From NCBI RefSeq assembly GCF_000337555.1, contig NZ_AOIO01000021.1, positions 112,430 through 176,429 of the forward strand: a DNA stretch of 64,000 nucleotides, given 5' to 3'. This document shows positions 17,977-26,920 of this stretch, piece after piece (the first letter of the stretch is position 1; each line of letters starts with the position of its first letter). This DNA comes from Natrialba asiatica DSM 12278 (GTDB lineage: Archaea; Halobacteriota; Halobacteria; Halobacteriales; Natrialbaceae). Position numbers and translations under genes: made by a program. The notes beneath the pieces are model-generated. The model saw only the letters and a list, made by a program, of their open reading frames with translations. It was not told the origin of the DNA and ran no database searches.

Positions 17977-18455
17977 ATCTCGTCCGCGGTACTCACGTGC
18001 ATCGACACGAATTCCCACTCGCGTTCGGTCGTTTCCGTTTCTGTCTCCGCGTCCGCCTCACGCTCGGACTCAACCTCGCGTTCGGTCCCCGTAGGCGCTC
18101 CGTCCGTCTCGGTATCGCCCGTCGCCGAGTTCACAATCAGCGTGCCGCTCCAGCGCGTCTCGAACTGTCGGCGCTTGCCGGTTTCAGTGTCCGTCCACGT
18201 CATCGTGACCTCGTCGGCGAACGTCGCACAGGAATCGTGTTCGGAGACGACGAGGTGTGAACTCTCGATCGTCCACTCCGCGGTCGTTTCGGTCTGCTCC
18301 CGGAGGGCAGCCCCGATGTCGTCGTGACCGAACAGCGCCTCGCTGATGGCGAACTTGACCGTGGAATCGCTCCGCCGAAAGTACGGAACGAGCGGGTCAC
18401 CGTTACGAAGCGCGTCGTAGTAGTCTCGGATCGTGGCCTCAGCGCGCGCGGTCAT
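17973..18455 (-). CDS. SnoaL/NTF2-like protein (DUF3225-like)
   Basis: A 160-residue cone-fold protein. The N-terminus (IRDYYDALRNGDPLVPYFRR), LFGHDDIGAALREQ, and the strand segment FADEVTMTWTDTETGKRRQF fit the SnoaL-like/nuclear transport factor 2 family. A Thr/Glu-rich low-complexity insert (residues about 114-145) interrupts the last strands. Such proteins bind small molecules or act as isomerases or hydrolases; this one has no identifiable catalytic pair. It is followed by the small membrane protein gene with an ATGA overlap. ATG 18455 chosen as the start of the conserved part. Confidence 0.78.
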   Translation of the reverse strand: MTARAEATIRDYYDALRNGDPLVPYFRRSDSTVKFAISEALFGHDDIGAALREQTETTAEWTIESSHLVVSEHDSCATFADEVTMTWTDTETGKRRQFETRWSGTLIVNSATGDTETDGAPTGTEREVESEREADAETETETTEREWEFVSMHVSTADEI

Positions 18456-18544
18456 GTCTCGTCTCGTCCTGTCGAAGGCCGGTCTCAAAGGCGCATCGGA
18501 CGCGACCGCGGGGCATCCGCCGCCGGCGCTGACGACCCGTCAAA

Positions 18545-19096
18545 CTACATAAACCCGCGGTCGACCTCGTCCGTTTCGATCAACTCGTCGAGTTCGGCGT
18601 GGAGCAACTCGTCGGCTTCTTCGAAGCGGTCCGCGAGGTCGTCGAGTTCGTCCGGGCGGTCGTACTGGTCGTACGCCATCGGACCGAACGCGGGGCTCTC
18701 CAGGGCGTCCATGACGTCGTCGAAGAGGTCTTGCGGTCGGGTTGGAGCGTCCGAGTGCGTCTCGAGAACGGTCTGGAGGCGTTTCGAGACGGTTTCGGCC
18801 TGGTCCTCGTCCTCGGGTGGCGACTGGACGGCGAAGCGGCCGCCAGTGTCCGATCGGGGCATGAACGAGCCGATCTCGTCGTCGAGACTGCGGGCGACTC
18901 GTGTCCCGACACCGCGGACCTCGTAGGGGTTTTTCGCGTACGTCTTGAGAAAGAAGACGCCGGCGCGGGGGTGCGCGAGGTACATGTCTTCGCCGACGCC
19001 GCCGTCCCGGTCGCCGGCGACTGCACGCCAGTCTTCGGGGTTGACGTTCCGTTCGGTGACATCCTCGAGTATGTCCTGCCACTCGCGAATCCGCAT
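18545..19096 (-). CDS. Conserved haloarchaeal protein of unknown function
   Basis: A 183-residue acidic soluble protein. It starts MRIREWQDILEDVTERNVNP, has a central strand-like region (EDMYLAHPRAGVFFLKTYAK), and a helical, Asp/Glu-rich C-terminal third (DELDDLADRFEEADELLHAE). There is no signal peptide or membrane helix and no catalytic motif I can name. The reading frame is clean and codon use is normal, so it is a real gene; its function is unknown. Confidence 0.7.
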   Translation of the reverse strand: MRIREWQDILEDVTERNVNPEDWRAVAGDRDGGVGEDMYLAHPRAGVFFLKTYAKNPYEVRGVGTRVARSLDDEIGSFMPRSDTGGRFAVQSPPEDEDQAETVSKRLQTVLETHSDAPTRPQDLFDDVMDALESPAFGPMAYDQYDRPDELDDLADRFEEADELLHAELDELIETDEVDRGFM

Positions 19097-19201
19097 GGAG
19101 TACCGTTGGAACGCCGGGCGAATGAACGTATCGGTCCCGGTGACTACCGAGGATCAAAAGGAATACAGTGACGCCCCCGCCAGAGCACGTAACGACTTGG
19201 C

Positions 19202-19477
19202 ATGGACGAGATACCCGCTCGCGTTCGCGCGGTCATCGAACTGTTTCGTGTGCGACCGATCTCGAGTTCACTGCTCTCGGTCGTTCCGGCCGTCCTCGCA
19301 GTCGGCCAACTCTGGAATAGCTACGTCAACGACGTGTCCCCGCTCATCGCGATCGGATTCACGCTCGCGATGCTCGGATTCGCCGTCGTTGCGATGGGAC
19401 ACCACGTGGCCGCGTATCGGCTCTGGAAACTCGAATCGAGCGTCGAGCGACAACGCGGTTCCAGAGACCCGTTCTGA
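19202..19477 (+). CDS. Small two-helix membrane protein
   Basis: A 91-residue protein, MDEIPARVRAVIELFRVRPI, with hydrophobic segments at about residues 22-40 and 47-70 and a charged C-terminus (ESSVERQRGSRDPF). It is divergent from the unknown protein gene and upstream of the Dna2-type gene in the same direction, about 110 bp away. No family recognised. Confidence 0.6.
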   Translation: MDEIPARVRAVIELFRVRPISSSLLSVVPAVLAVGQLWNSYVNDVSPLIAIGFTLAMLGFAVVAMGHHVAAYRLWKLESSVERQRGSRDPF

Positions 19478-19587
19478 GAGGCGAGCCGGGCGTGGTCGGG
19501 GCCGCACTGTCCGATCCTCCATCCGAACCCCCCCACCGCGATCGCGACCGATAGCGTTTTTGGCCGTTCGGCCCCTGATAGGTAGCC

Positions 19588-22506
19588 GTGCACGTACGCG
19601 GAACTGTCGCGGGCGATGTCGAGGTGCGGACAGTGTCGACGAGCTACGGCGAGAGCGAACTCGCCGAGGTCCCGGTTCGACTCGCCGTCGAAAGCGACCG
19701 TCTCGGCGACGTAACGGCGACCACCTCGCCGTTCGATGCTGTTGAGACGGAGACCGATGGCGGGACGCTCAGCGACGGTGCCGCTCGCGCAGCCGACTCG
19801 ACCACGATCACCCTCTGGAACAAGTGGACCGAATCCGCCGAACTGCTCGAACCCGGGATGGAACTGCTCGTCACCGACGCCGAGGAAGACGAGTTCAGGG
19901 GCGAACAGCGGTACGCGACGACCGGCGATTCCTACGTCGTCGTCGCGCCGAGTTTCCACGTTAACGTGACGGCGATCCGCAACTGGGTGGAGTGTCCGCG
20001 CCTCTACTATCTGAACAAGCTCTCGGGTGTTCCGCTCAACTACCCGGTCGTGAAGGGGACGCTCGTCCACGAGGTTTTCGGCGACCTGTTGCGCGGGCGC
20101 GACCTGGAGGAGTCGATCGACGCCCGCGTGGAAGAGCGCGGTCTCGAACTCGGGTTGCTCGGCGAGACGGCCGACGCGGTCGCCGAGGACGTTCGCGAGA
20201 ACGCGAAGGCGATCGAGGGCTGGCTCGAGCAGGGGCGGCTGACAGAAGAGGAGAGGGCGACAGCCGCCGACAACTCGGAGCGGGCGTTTACGCCCGCGGA
20301 GAGTAGCTGGCGGTCCGAGCAACTCCTCATCAGCGAGACCTTCGGCATCCGCGGTCGCGCCGACGCCATCCGCCGCGGCGCGCCCGTCGAACTCAAGACC
20401 GGGAAGAACCTGAAAAAGGAACCCCGCTTCAAGGACAAAGTGCAGGCCGCCTGCTACGCGCTCTTGCTCGAGGAACACGGCGGCGATGTCGACACCGGCA
20501 CCCTCCTCTACACCAAGAACTCGGCGCTCGACCGCAACGAAGAGACCGGCGATCTCACCCCCGCAAAGGAGTTCTCGATGGGCGACGGCCTCCTCAAGTT
20601 CGTCGTCCGCTTGCGCAACGAACTCGCCGCGATGGAGGTCGCGGGCGACGTCCCGACCGGCTACGAGGGATCGGCAAAGTGCGAGTACTGCTTCGAGCAG
20701 GACACCTGCATGGTCGTCTCGGGTCGCCTCGACCAGGAATCCAAGGCCGGCCAGATCGGGCAGGCGCTCCCTGCCGAGGAGCGCGAGTACTTCGAGCGCT
20801 TTTCCCGCGCGATCGAAGCCGAGCGCCGCGCGGTCCACCGCGAGTTCGCCAAACTCTGGGAGCAAGACGCACGGGAGCGGGCCGACGACGACCGCGCGCT
20901 GATCGATCTCGCGTTCGTCGAGAGCACCGAACTCGCGGAAGGCCGCTGGGAACTCCGGGCGCGCCGGCCAGGCGGTGCGACATCGAAACTCCGGGAAGGC
21001 GACCTGGTGCTCGCGAGCGACGGCCACCCGGTTCGCGGCAGCGCCGAACTCGCCCGCATCGAACGGCTGGACGAGGACGAACTCGTTCTCACGGCGGACG
21101 AACCGGTCGAAGTCACCAGGCTGGACGTCTATCCCTCCGAACTCACGACCGATCGGCTCCTCGCCGCGTTACACGATGCGCTCCTGAAAGGGGACGAGCG
21201 CCGGAAGGACGTGCTGTTCGATCGCGCCGAGCCCGCGTTCGAGCCGCTCGAAGAGACGTTCATCCCGAACAACGACGCGCAGGACGAGGCCGTGCGGAAG
21301 GCCGTCGGTGCGGACGACTGCGCGCTGATCCACGGGCCGCCCGGGACCGGCAAGACCTACACGATTGCACGCGCGATCCGCGCGATGGTCGAACGCGGGG
21401 AGCGCGTCCTTCTCTCGGCGTTTACGAACCGCGCGGTCGATAACGCCTTAGAGGCGCTGCTCGACCAGCTCGAGGGAGAGATCGGGGAAGATAGCGTTGC
21501 GTCTCCGGCGCAACGAAACGGAGACGGCGAAGCCGTTGACGTCGTCCGCGTCGGCTCCGAAAGCGGCGTCCGCGAGGACATGCAACCATACCGGCTCGAC
21601 CGAGCGGGTGAACCCGGCGAGCGCGCCGCCACGCTGCAGAACGCACAGGTCGTCGCGGCGACGACCGCGACCTGCGGCTCGCGAGTCATGAAGGAGCAGC
21701 GCTTCGACGCGGCGCTGGTCGACGAGGCCGCACAGCTCACCGAGCCCGGCACGCACGCGGCGATCAACCTCGCGGATTGGTTCGTTCTGGTCGGCGACCA
21801 CGAGCAGTTGCCGCCGGTCGTCCAGTCCGAGGGAAGGACACGACGCGTCTCGAGCGGTGCGAACGGTGACGAGCCGCGCGCGGCGGACCTCACCGAATCG
21901 CTGTTCGAACGGCTCGTCGATCTCTACCCCGGGGCGGGCGTCATGCTCACCAAGCAGTACCGAATGAACCAGCGCATCCAGGCGTTCGCCTCGCAGGAGT
22001 TCTACGACGGCGAGCTCCGCCCTGCGACCGGCGACGTTGCGGGACGGACGCTCGACGACCTCTCGGGCGTCACTCGCGACGACTTGCCGACCGAACTCCG
22101 GGGTGCCGTCACGTTCGTCGATGTCGACGGCGACGGCAGTCGGTACACGGACAGCGAGGAAGCGGCCCGCATCGCGGAGATGGTCGAAGAGTTCCGGGCG
22201 GCCGGCCTCTCTCCTGCGGATATCGGTGTTATCGCGCCGTTTCGAGCGCAGGTCTCGGAGCTGTCGAAGCACGTGCCGGCGGAGGTTGCGGTCGATACGG
22301 TCGACCGGTTCCAGGGCTCCAGCCAGGAGGTCATCATCGTCTCCTTCACCGCGACGGATTCGCTCGAGGGGCCGATCTTCGATGACTACCGGCGGATCAA
22401 CGTCGCGCTGACGCGTCCGAAGCGCGCGCTCGTCCTCGTCGGCGACGCGAACGCGCTCGCGACCGATCCGGTCTACTCGCGGATGCTCGAGTGGGCGCGA
22501 CGCTGA
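19588..22506 (+). CDS. Dna2-type nuclease-helicase
   Basis: A 972-residue DNA replication/repair enzyme. An N-terminal part of about 120 residues precedes a RecB/Cas4-like nuclease domain: WVECPRLYYLNKLSGVPLN, then GRADAIRRGAPVELKTGKNL with the catalytic D and E-x-K, and a terminal Cys cluster CEYCFEQDTC that with the early Cys likely binds an Fe-S cluster. The second half is a superfamily 1B helicase with Walker A GPPGTGKTYT, Walker B LVDEAAQL, QYRMNQRIQ, and VDRFQGSSQEV near the end. This order matches archaeal/eukaryotic Dna2. GTG 19588 is about 30 nt after GCGTTTTTGG, supporting a leaderless GTG start. Confidence 0.9.
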   Translation: MHVRGTVAGDVEVRTVSTSYGESELAEVPVRLAVESDRLGDVTATTSPFDAVETETDGGTLSDGAARAADSTTITLWNKWTESAELLEPGMELLVTDAEEDEFRGEQRYATTGDSYVVVAPSFHVNVTAIRNWVECPRLYYLNKLSGVPLNYPVVKGTLVHEVFGDLLRGRDLEESIDARVEERGLELGLLGETADAVAEDVRENAKAIEGWLEQGRLTEEERATAADNSERAFTPAESSWRSEQLLISETFGIRGRADAIRRGAPVELKTGKNLKKEPRFKDKVQAACYALLLEEHGGDVDTGTLLYTKNSALDRNEETGDLTPAKEFSMGDGLLKFVVRLRNELAAMEVAGDVPTGYEGSAKCEYCFEQDTCMVVSGRLDQESKAGQIGQALPAEEREYFERFSRAIEAERRAVHREFAKLWEQDARERADDDRALIDLAFVESTELAEGRWELRARRPGGATSKLREGDLVLASDGHPVRGSAELARIERLDEDELVLTADEPVEVTRLDVYPSELTTDRLLAALHDALLKGDERRKDVLFDRAEPAFEPLEETFIPNNDAQDEAVRKAVGADDCALIHGPPGTGKTYTIARAIRAMVERGERVLLSAFTNRAVDNALEALLDQLEGEIGEDSVASPAQRNGDGEAVDVVRVGSESGVREDMQPYRLDRAGEPGERAATLQNAQVVAATTATCGSRVMKEQRFDAALVDEAAQLTEPGTHAAINLADWFVLVGDHEQLPPVVQSEGRTRRVSSGANGDEPRAADLTESLFERLVDLYPGAGVMLTKQYRMNQRIQAFASQEFYDGELRPATGDVAGRTLDDLSGVTRDDLPTELRGAVTFVDVDGDGSRYTDSEEAARIAEMVEEFRAAGLSPADIGVIAPFRAQVSELSKHVPAEVAVDTVDRFQGSSQEVIIVSFTATDSLEGPIFDDYRRINVALTRPKRALVLVGDANALATDPVYSRMLEWARR

Positions 22507-22680
22507 CGGACCGTCGTGCGAGGCGGACGGGTGCCAGCGACCTCGTTTTGAGAGCGATTTCACCCTTTTCGGTAAATCGGTAGATGCGTAGATGTGCGTA
22601 AGATCAGCCCTCCGCTAGTACACACCACGGAGTTCACATAGATATCCGGCGCTGAATTCCGGGCGTAACAGTATTTATCT

Positions 22681-22929
22681 ATGAAAACTTCTATTAAGAG
22701 AGTGACGCTCTCCAGGATCCGCTCATCGTACGCGACTGCAGATCAGTGGCTCCGCGAACACGTCCTCGTATGGTGGCTCCTCCTTGCGATACTCCCCGGT
22801 GGGGCGTACGCGGGCGCCGAAGCACTGCTGAATGACGGATCGCCGTCCCGGGTACTGACCCTCGGCGTCCTCTTCGGCGTAACATTCGCTACAGTGACCG
22901 TCCTCTTACGACGGCTGCGGCAAGGCTGA
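22681..22929 (+). CDS. Small two-helix membrane protein
   Basis: An 82-residue protein, MKTSIKRVTLSRIRSSYATA, with hydrophobic segments at about residues 30-48 and 57-75. An AT-rich GTATTTATC lies immediately before the ATG, too close to be its TATA box, so the promoter is uncertain. The K+ channel gene follows in the same direction but has its own TATA-like element. No family recognised. Confidence 0.5.
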   Translation: MKTSIKRVTLSRIRSSYATADQWLREHVLVWWLLLAILPGGAYAGAEALLNDGSPSRVLTLGVLFGVTFATVTVLLRRLRQG

Positions 22930-23002
22930 ACAACGCCTGGTGAGTGAAATACTACAGTTAGATTCACCTCATCTTTACCGCGGCTCGCGGTGTGGATCGC
23001 CC

Positions 23003-24181
23003 ATGCCCGATCGGAGCATCCGTAACCCGGTACCTCGCCAGCGCCGGCCCAGCGCCCGCGCCGTCGTCCAACTCGTCACCGCCATCGCGCTCGTGTCTAT
23101 CGCGACCGGCGTCCTCGCCATCCTCACGCAGCCAGCGCTTCAGACCGGCGGCCCGCTCGGTGCGCTCCGGTCGGTCGCCGAGTTCAGCGGCACGCTGCTC
23201 GGATTCGCCCTGCTGGTCACCGCCTGGGGGATGCGTCGGGGCTATCGGCTCGCCTACCTGGCCGCGTCGGTCCTCGTCGTCCTCGTGGCCGCCCACGGCA
23301 TCGTCCAGTCGCGGCTGCTCTCGGTTCCGCTGGTCGTCCTCTCGATCGGCGGGCTCGTCGTCCTGGCCGTCACGAGCGCCCGGTTTACCCGCTCGAGTTC
23401 ACTCACGCCGACGCAACTCGGTAGCCTCGTTGCGATCGTCGGCGTGTGCTGTTACGGTATCGCCGGGGCGTACACGCTTCGACACGATTTCAGCGAGTTA
23501 CACACCGTGGTCGATGCGACCTACTTCACCATCGTGACGGTGAGCACGGTCGGCTACGGCGACGTGCACGCGACGAGCGAGGCCGGTCGGCTGTTCGCCG
23601 TTTCGCTGGTCCTCCTCGGGCCGGCGACCGTCGCCGTCGCCGCCGGGAGTCTGTTCGGCCCGATTCTCGAGGCGCACCTTCGACGGACCGGCCGGCGAGC
23701 GGCGGCCCGGGGTCGCTCGACCGCCTCGCGCGAGCGCATCGTCGTACTCGGGGCCGCCCAACCGGTTGCCGGCGTCGTCGACGAACTCGCGACGCGGGAG
23801 TCGTCGGCCCTCGTCGTCACGGCGGATGAGAACGCTGCGGCGGCGTTCGAGAATCGGGACGTCGACGTACTTGCCGGCGATCCGACCGACGAAGCGATTC
23901 TCGAGCGCGCTGCACTCGACGAGGCGGATGCGGTGCTGGTGGCGACGGGTGACGCTGCCGAGGATAGCTACGCCGTGCTTCTGGCACGAGAGCGTGCGGC
24001 TGTGCAAATCGTCGTCATTACCGACGAGGCGGCAGGCGGGACGCTCGAACGGGCCGGCGCGGATGTCGTTATTTCGCCCGAACAGTTGGTGACGAACGCG
24101 GCGGTCGACGCGGCGCTCGGGACGGACTCGGACGACCGTTACGCCTCGTCGGTCGCGTCGGCGGCTTCCCACAGCGGGTAG
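23003..24181 (+). CDS. Ion channel with RCK/TrkA-N-like domain
   Basis: A 392-residue Kch-like potassium channel. Hydrophobic segments at about residues 20-42, 60-76, 82-100, 104-122 and 140-158 precede the pore helix and selectivity filter TVSTVGYGD (residues about 179-187) and a last helix. The C-terminal third is an RCK/TrkA-N-like Rossmann domain (RERIVVLGAAQPVAGVVDEL). The usual G-x-G-x-x-G is replaced by G-A-A-Q-P-V-A-G, so nucleotide binding may be lost. ATG 23003 lies about 30 nt after CATCTTTACC. Its 3-prime end overlaps the convergent AIR-synthase-like gene by 43 bp. Confidence 0.85.
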   Translation: MPDRSIRNPVPRQRRPSARAVVQLVTAIALVSIATGVLAILTQPALQTGGPLGALRSVAEFSGTLLGFALLVTAWGMRRGYRLAYLAASVLVVLVAAHGIVQSRLLSVPLVVLSIGGLVVLAVTSARFTRSSSLTPTQLGSLVAIVGVCCYGIAGAYTLRHDFSELHTVVDATYFTIVTVSTVGYGDVHATSEAGRLFAVSLVLLGPATVAVAAGSLFGPILEAHLRRTGRRAAARGRSTASRERIVVLGAAQPVAGVVDELATRESSALVVTADENAAAAFENRDVDVLAGDPTDEAILERAALDEADAVLVATGDAAEDSYAVLLARERAAVQIVVITDEAAGGTLERAGADVVISPEQLVTNAAVDAALGTDSDDRYASSVASAASHSG

Positions 24182-25140
24182 AGGTCGTCCTGAACCGGTT
24201 CCGTGATCGTCTCGTCGCCGAGCTCGAGCGCCGGTCCGGCGTCGGCTGCGGGCTCGCGAACGGTGCCGATCGATTCGGCCTCGATACCCGCCGCGGCGAG
24301 TTCGGCGAGGCAGTCCGCGACCGATTCCGACGGCACGGTCGCGAGAAGCGCCCCGGAGCCGAAGACGCGGAGCGGGTCGACGCCCGCGGCCGCACACAAT
24401 CGGGCGGTCTCATCGCGGACCGGAATCGCGTCGGCGTCCACGTCAAGGCGGACGCCGGACGCGCGAGCGAGTTCGACGAGCCCGGCGGCGACGCCGCCCT
24501 CCGTCGGGTCGTGCATCGCCGTCGCGAACTCGCGGACGACCCGGGCGTCGGGAACGACGCTGATCTCGTCGAGGAACGACGCGGCTCGGTCGCAAACCGT
24601 CTCCGCATCTTCGACATCGAGTTCAGCGCCGAAGTCCGCCGCGAGGATCGCGGTGCCCTCGATGCCGGCGGCTTTCGTGACGATGACGCGGTCGCCGGGG
24701 GACGCGCCGCCGGTCGGGATGAACTCGGCGGCGGCACCCATGGCGGTCAGCGAGACGAGCGGGCGGGTTAACTGATCGACGTACTCGGAGTGGCCGCCGA
24801 CGATCGACGCGCCGACTTCGCTGGCGGCGGCGTCCAGATCGGTCGTGATCGTTTCGATCGGGACGCTCTCGTCGGGAAGCAGGATAACGACGGTGAGCCA
24901 GCGCGGGTCCGCGCCCGAGGCGGCGACGTCGTTGCAGGCGACGTACACGCCGAGCGAGCCGACCTGCGACGCCGCGAGGGAGATCGGATCGGAACTGACG
25001 ACGAGGTCGCCGCCGGGCCAGTCGATGGCGGCGGCGTCCTCGCCGTTTGCGGGGCCCTGCAGGATCGTTTCGTCCGCGTCGGCCCCCGTCCGATCGAAGA
25101 CGTGTGCGAGCAACTCGTCCGGAGACACCTTGCCGGGCAT
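24139..25140 (-). CDS. AIR synthase-related protein (HypE/ThiL/SelD superfamily)
   Basis: A 333-residue ATP-dependent PurM-fold protein, closest by pattern to HypE. Visible features are GEDAAAIDWPGGDLVVSSDP near residues 30-50, VACNDVAASGADPRWLTVVI, VGGHSEYVDQ, and MHDPTEGGVAAGLVELARAS. HypE acts in [NiFe] hydrogenase cyano-ligand synthesis, but no other hyp genes are nearby and the C-terminal Cys used by HypE is absent (the protein ends in DATDEA). A different role is therefore likely. Convergent and overlapping with the channel gene by 43 bp. Confidence 0.82.
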   Translation of the reverse strand: MPGKVSPDELLAHVFDRTGADADETILQGPANGEDAAAIDWPGGDLVVSSDPISLAASQVGSLGVYVACNDVAASGADPRWLTVVILLPDESVPIETITTDLDAAASEVGASIVGGHSEYVDQLTRPLVSLTAMGAAAEFIPTGGASPGDRVIVTKAAGIEGTAILAADFGAELDVEDAETVCDRAASFLDEISVVPDARVVREFATAMHDPTEGGVAAGLVELARASGVRLDVDADAIPVRDETARLCAAAGVDPLRVFGSGALLATVPSESVADCLAELAAAGIEAESIGTVREPAADAGPALELGDETITEPVQDDLYPLWEAADATDEA

Positions 25141-25248
25141 GTCACGAACTGGGAGGATTGGGGGTTTGTACCTGTCGCTGTTCGTGGTCGACAAGGGCCC
25201 GCACGGATGGGTCCCAGCAGCGACCGCGTGACACAGCGCAGGCTGGTG

Positions 25249-26259
25249 TTAGGCGTCGGCTTCGGGTGCCAGCACGTCCATCGTCCGCTCGATGTCCTCT
25301 CGGTCGGCCCCGCGCGGGAAACTGACCGCGACCGAATCGACGCCCTCGACCGCCTCGTACCGGGAAACCTGCTCGCGCACCGTCTCCGGGTTGCCAGCGG
25401 CACAGAGGTCGTCCAGAATCGCCTCGTCGACGAGTTCGAGTGCGCGCTCGCGGTCGCCGTTCTGCCAGGCGTCGTGGATGTCGGGGGCTTCGTCGTACCC
25501 CTGGCGTTCGAGCGCGTCGCGGTAGAAGGTACCCATGCCGCCGATGTAGAACGCCGTGTGCTGGCGTGCGAGTTCGCGAGCGCGCTCTGCGTCGTCGAGC
25601 GCACAGCACGTGACGCCGGTCGTGACCCGCACGTCGTCGGGGTCGCGGTCGCCGAGTTCAGCGCCGCGTTCGATGTCGTCGATGCGGTCCGAGAGGCCCT
25701 CGGGCGTGAGCATGATGCCGTGCCACCCGTCGGCGAATCGACCGGCGAGTTCGACGGCCTTGGGCCCCATGCCCGTCACTTCGACGGGCGGGGTGGGGTC
25801 CGGCGGTGCAGACCGGAGCCGAAAGCCCGACAGTGTGAACTCGTCGCCGTCGTATTCGACGGGTTCGCCCGCGAGAACCTGCTTGACGATGTCGACGGTT
25901 TCTCGCGTTCGCTTGAGCGGGTTGCCGAACGCGACGCCGTGCCAGTTTTCGATCACGACGGGGCCGCTCGGCCCGAGACCGAGGCGAAAGCGGCCGTCGG
26001 AGACTTCCTGGAGCGTCGCCGCCGTCTGGCCGAGTAGCGCGGGCGAGCGCGAATAGGTGTTGACGATGCTCGTACCGACGTCGATCGTCTCGGTTCGTTC
26101 GGCGATCGCGGTCAGAACCGTCACCGCATCTCGCCCCCAGGTTTCGGGGAGCCAGGCGCAGTCGTACCCGCCGGCTTCGGCCGTCTGAGCGTACTCGACG
26201 AGCGAATCGACGCTCGGCTGGGCGGCAACCGGCAGGTGAACGTCTCTATCAGTCATCAT
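25249..26259 (-). CDS. LLM-class F420-dependent oxidoreductase
   Basis: A 336-residue luciferase-like TIM barrel, probably using coenzyme F420. It opens DRDVHLPVAAQPSVDSLVEY and contains YDCAWLPETWGRDAVTVLTA, GTSIVNTYSRSPALLGQTAA, RFRLGLGPSGP, and the phosphate-site region VEVTGMGPKAVELAGRFADG. The pattern matches the haloarchaeal family known as TIGR04024, from memory. Two adjacent ATGs (26259 and 26256) are equivalent as starts. Substrate unknown. It lies upstream of the HypE-like gene, 108 bp apart. Confidence 0.88.
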   Translation of the reverse strand: MMTDRDVHLPVAAQPSVDSLVEYAQTAEAGGYDCAWLPETWGRDAVTVLTAIAERTETIDVGTSIVNTYSRSPALLGQTAATLQEVSDGRFRLGLGPSGPVVIENWHGVAFGNPLKRTRETVDIVKQVLAGEPVEYDGDEFTLSGFRLRSAPPDPTPPVEVTGMGPKAVELAGRFADGWHGIMLTPEGLSDRIDDIERGAELGDRDPDDVRVTTGVTCCALDDAERARELARQHTAFYIGGMGTFYRDALERQGYDEAPDIHDAWQNGDRERALELVDEAILDDLCAAGNPETVREQVSRYEAVEGVDSVAVSFPRGADREDIERTMDVLAPEADA

Positions 26260-26321
26260 CGTTCATAGACGAACGACTCCCTTTTGGATGTATGGGAACT
26301 GGTGGCGATAGCGAACAGGGT

Positions 26322-26765
26322 TTAGTTCGCGACGGGGAGCGGCCGTCCGGACGCCTTTTCGAGAAGCCACTCGCCGACAATTGCACCGACCTGTCCGATT
26401 AGCGCGGAGAGTCCCACGATGACGGCGGCGACGAAGACGACCGCCACACTCGACACGCCGCTAAACCAGAGCGGCTGCGTCAGTCCGGAGATAAACGCAA
26501 AGAGGTCGAGAACCGGCCAGAGGACTGGAAGCGCGCTCACGAGTCCGGTTCGGGCACCGACGCGGCGCGTGTCCAGTTCGCTTCTGGTAGCGAGGCCGCC
26601 GACGATCATCCCCGCGAGAAATACCGGCGTCACCGGGTGGGAGAACCCGGGTAACGATCGCCAGTAGAGGTAGACTGTAAACGGCGTTGAGGCGAGGCCA
26701 ACGACGAGTGCGACGTTCCACGGCTCGTCCTCGAGTAGCGCAACGCCGTTCTGAAGACGGCTCAT
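26322..26765 (-). CDS. Haloarchaeal membrane protein (DUF5518-like)
   Basis: A 147-residue protein with four hydrophobic segments at about residues 19-34, 44-60, 72-92 and 102-130, consistent with the small DUF5518-like haloarchaeal membrane proteins (pattern match only). It starts MSRLQNGVALLEDEPWNVAL at ATG 26765; the frame is open a little upstream but without conserved sequence. It stands alone between the LLM and SDR genes on the same strand. Function unknown. Confidence 0.65.
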   Translation of the reverse strand: MSRLQNGVALLEDEPWNVALVVGLASTPFTVYLYWRSLPGFSHPVTPVFLAGMIVGGLATRSELDTRRVGARTGLVSALPVLWPVLDLFAFISGLTQPLWFSGVSSVAVVFVAAVIVGLSALIGQVGAIVGEWLLEKASGRPLPVAN

Positions 26766-26920
26766 ACGCAGATATTGACGGGAAAATAACATAAGAATCA
26801 CCATCGAATTGTCGTTTCGAACAGTCCCGAAAAACGATTCGTCCGTCGGCGAGGAGCCGACGACCGATTCGACGGACCGCCACCACGAAATGTGGCCTCG
26901 TCAGCGGCGATAGAGAGCCC

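Noticed and set aside
19588-20750. Cas4-like nuclease as a sign of a CRISPR system
   Set aside because: The nuclease domain is fused to a Dna2-type helicase and no cas gene or array is present.
24139-25140. HypE as evidence of a hydrogenase cluster
   Set aside because: No other hyp or hydrogenase genes are nearby and the HypE C-terminal Cys is missing.
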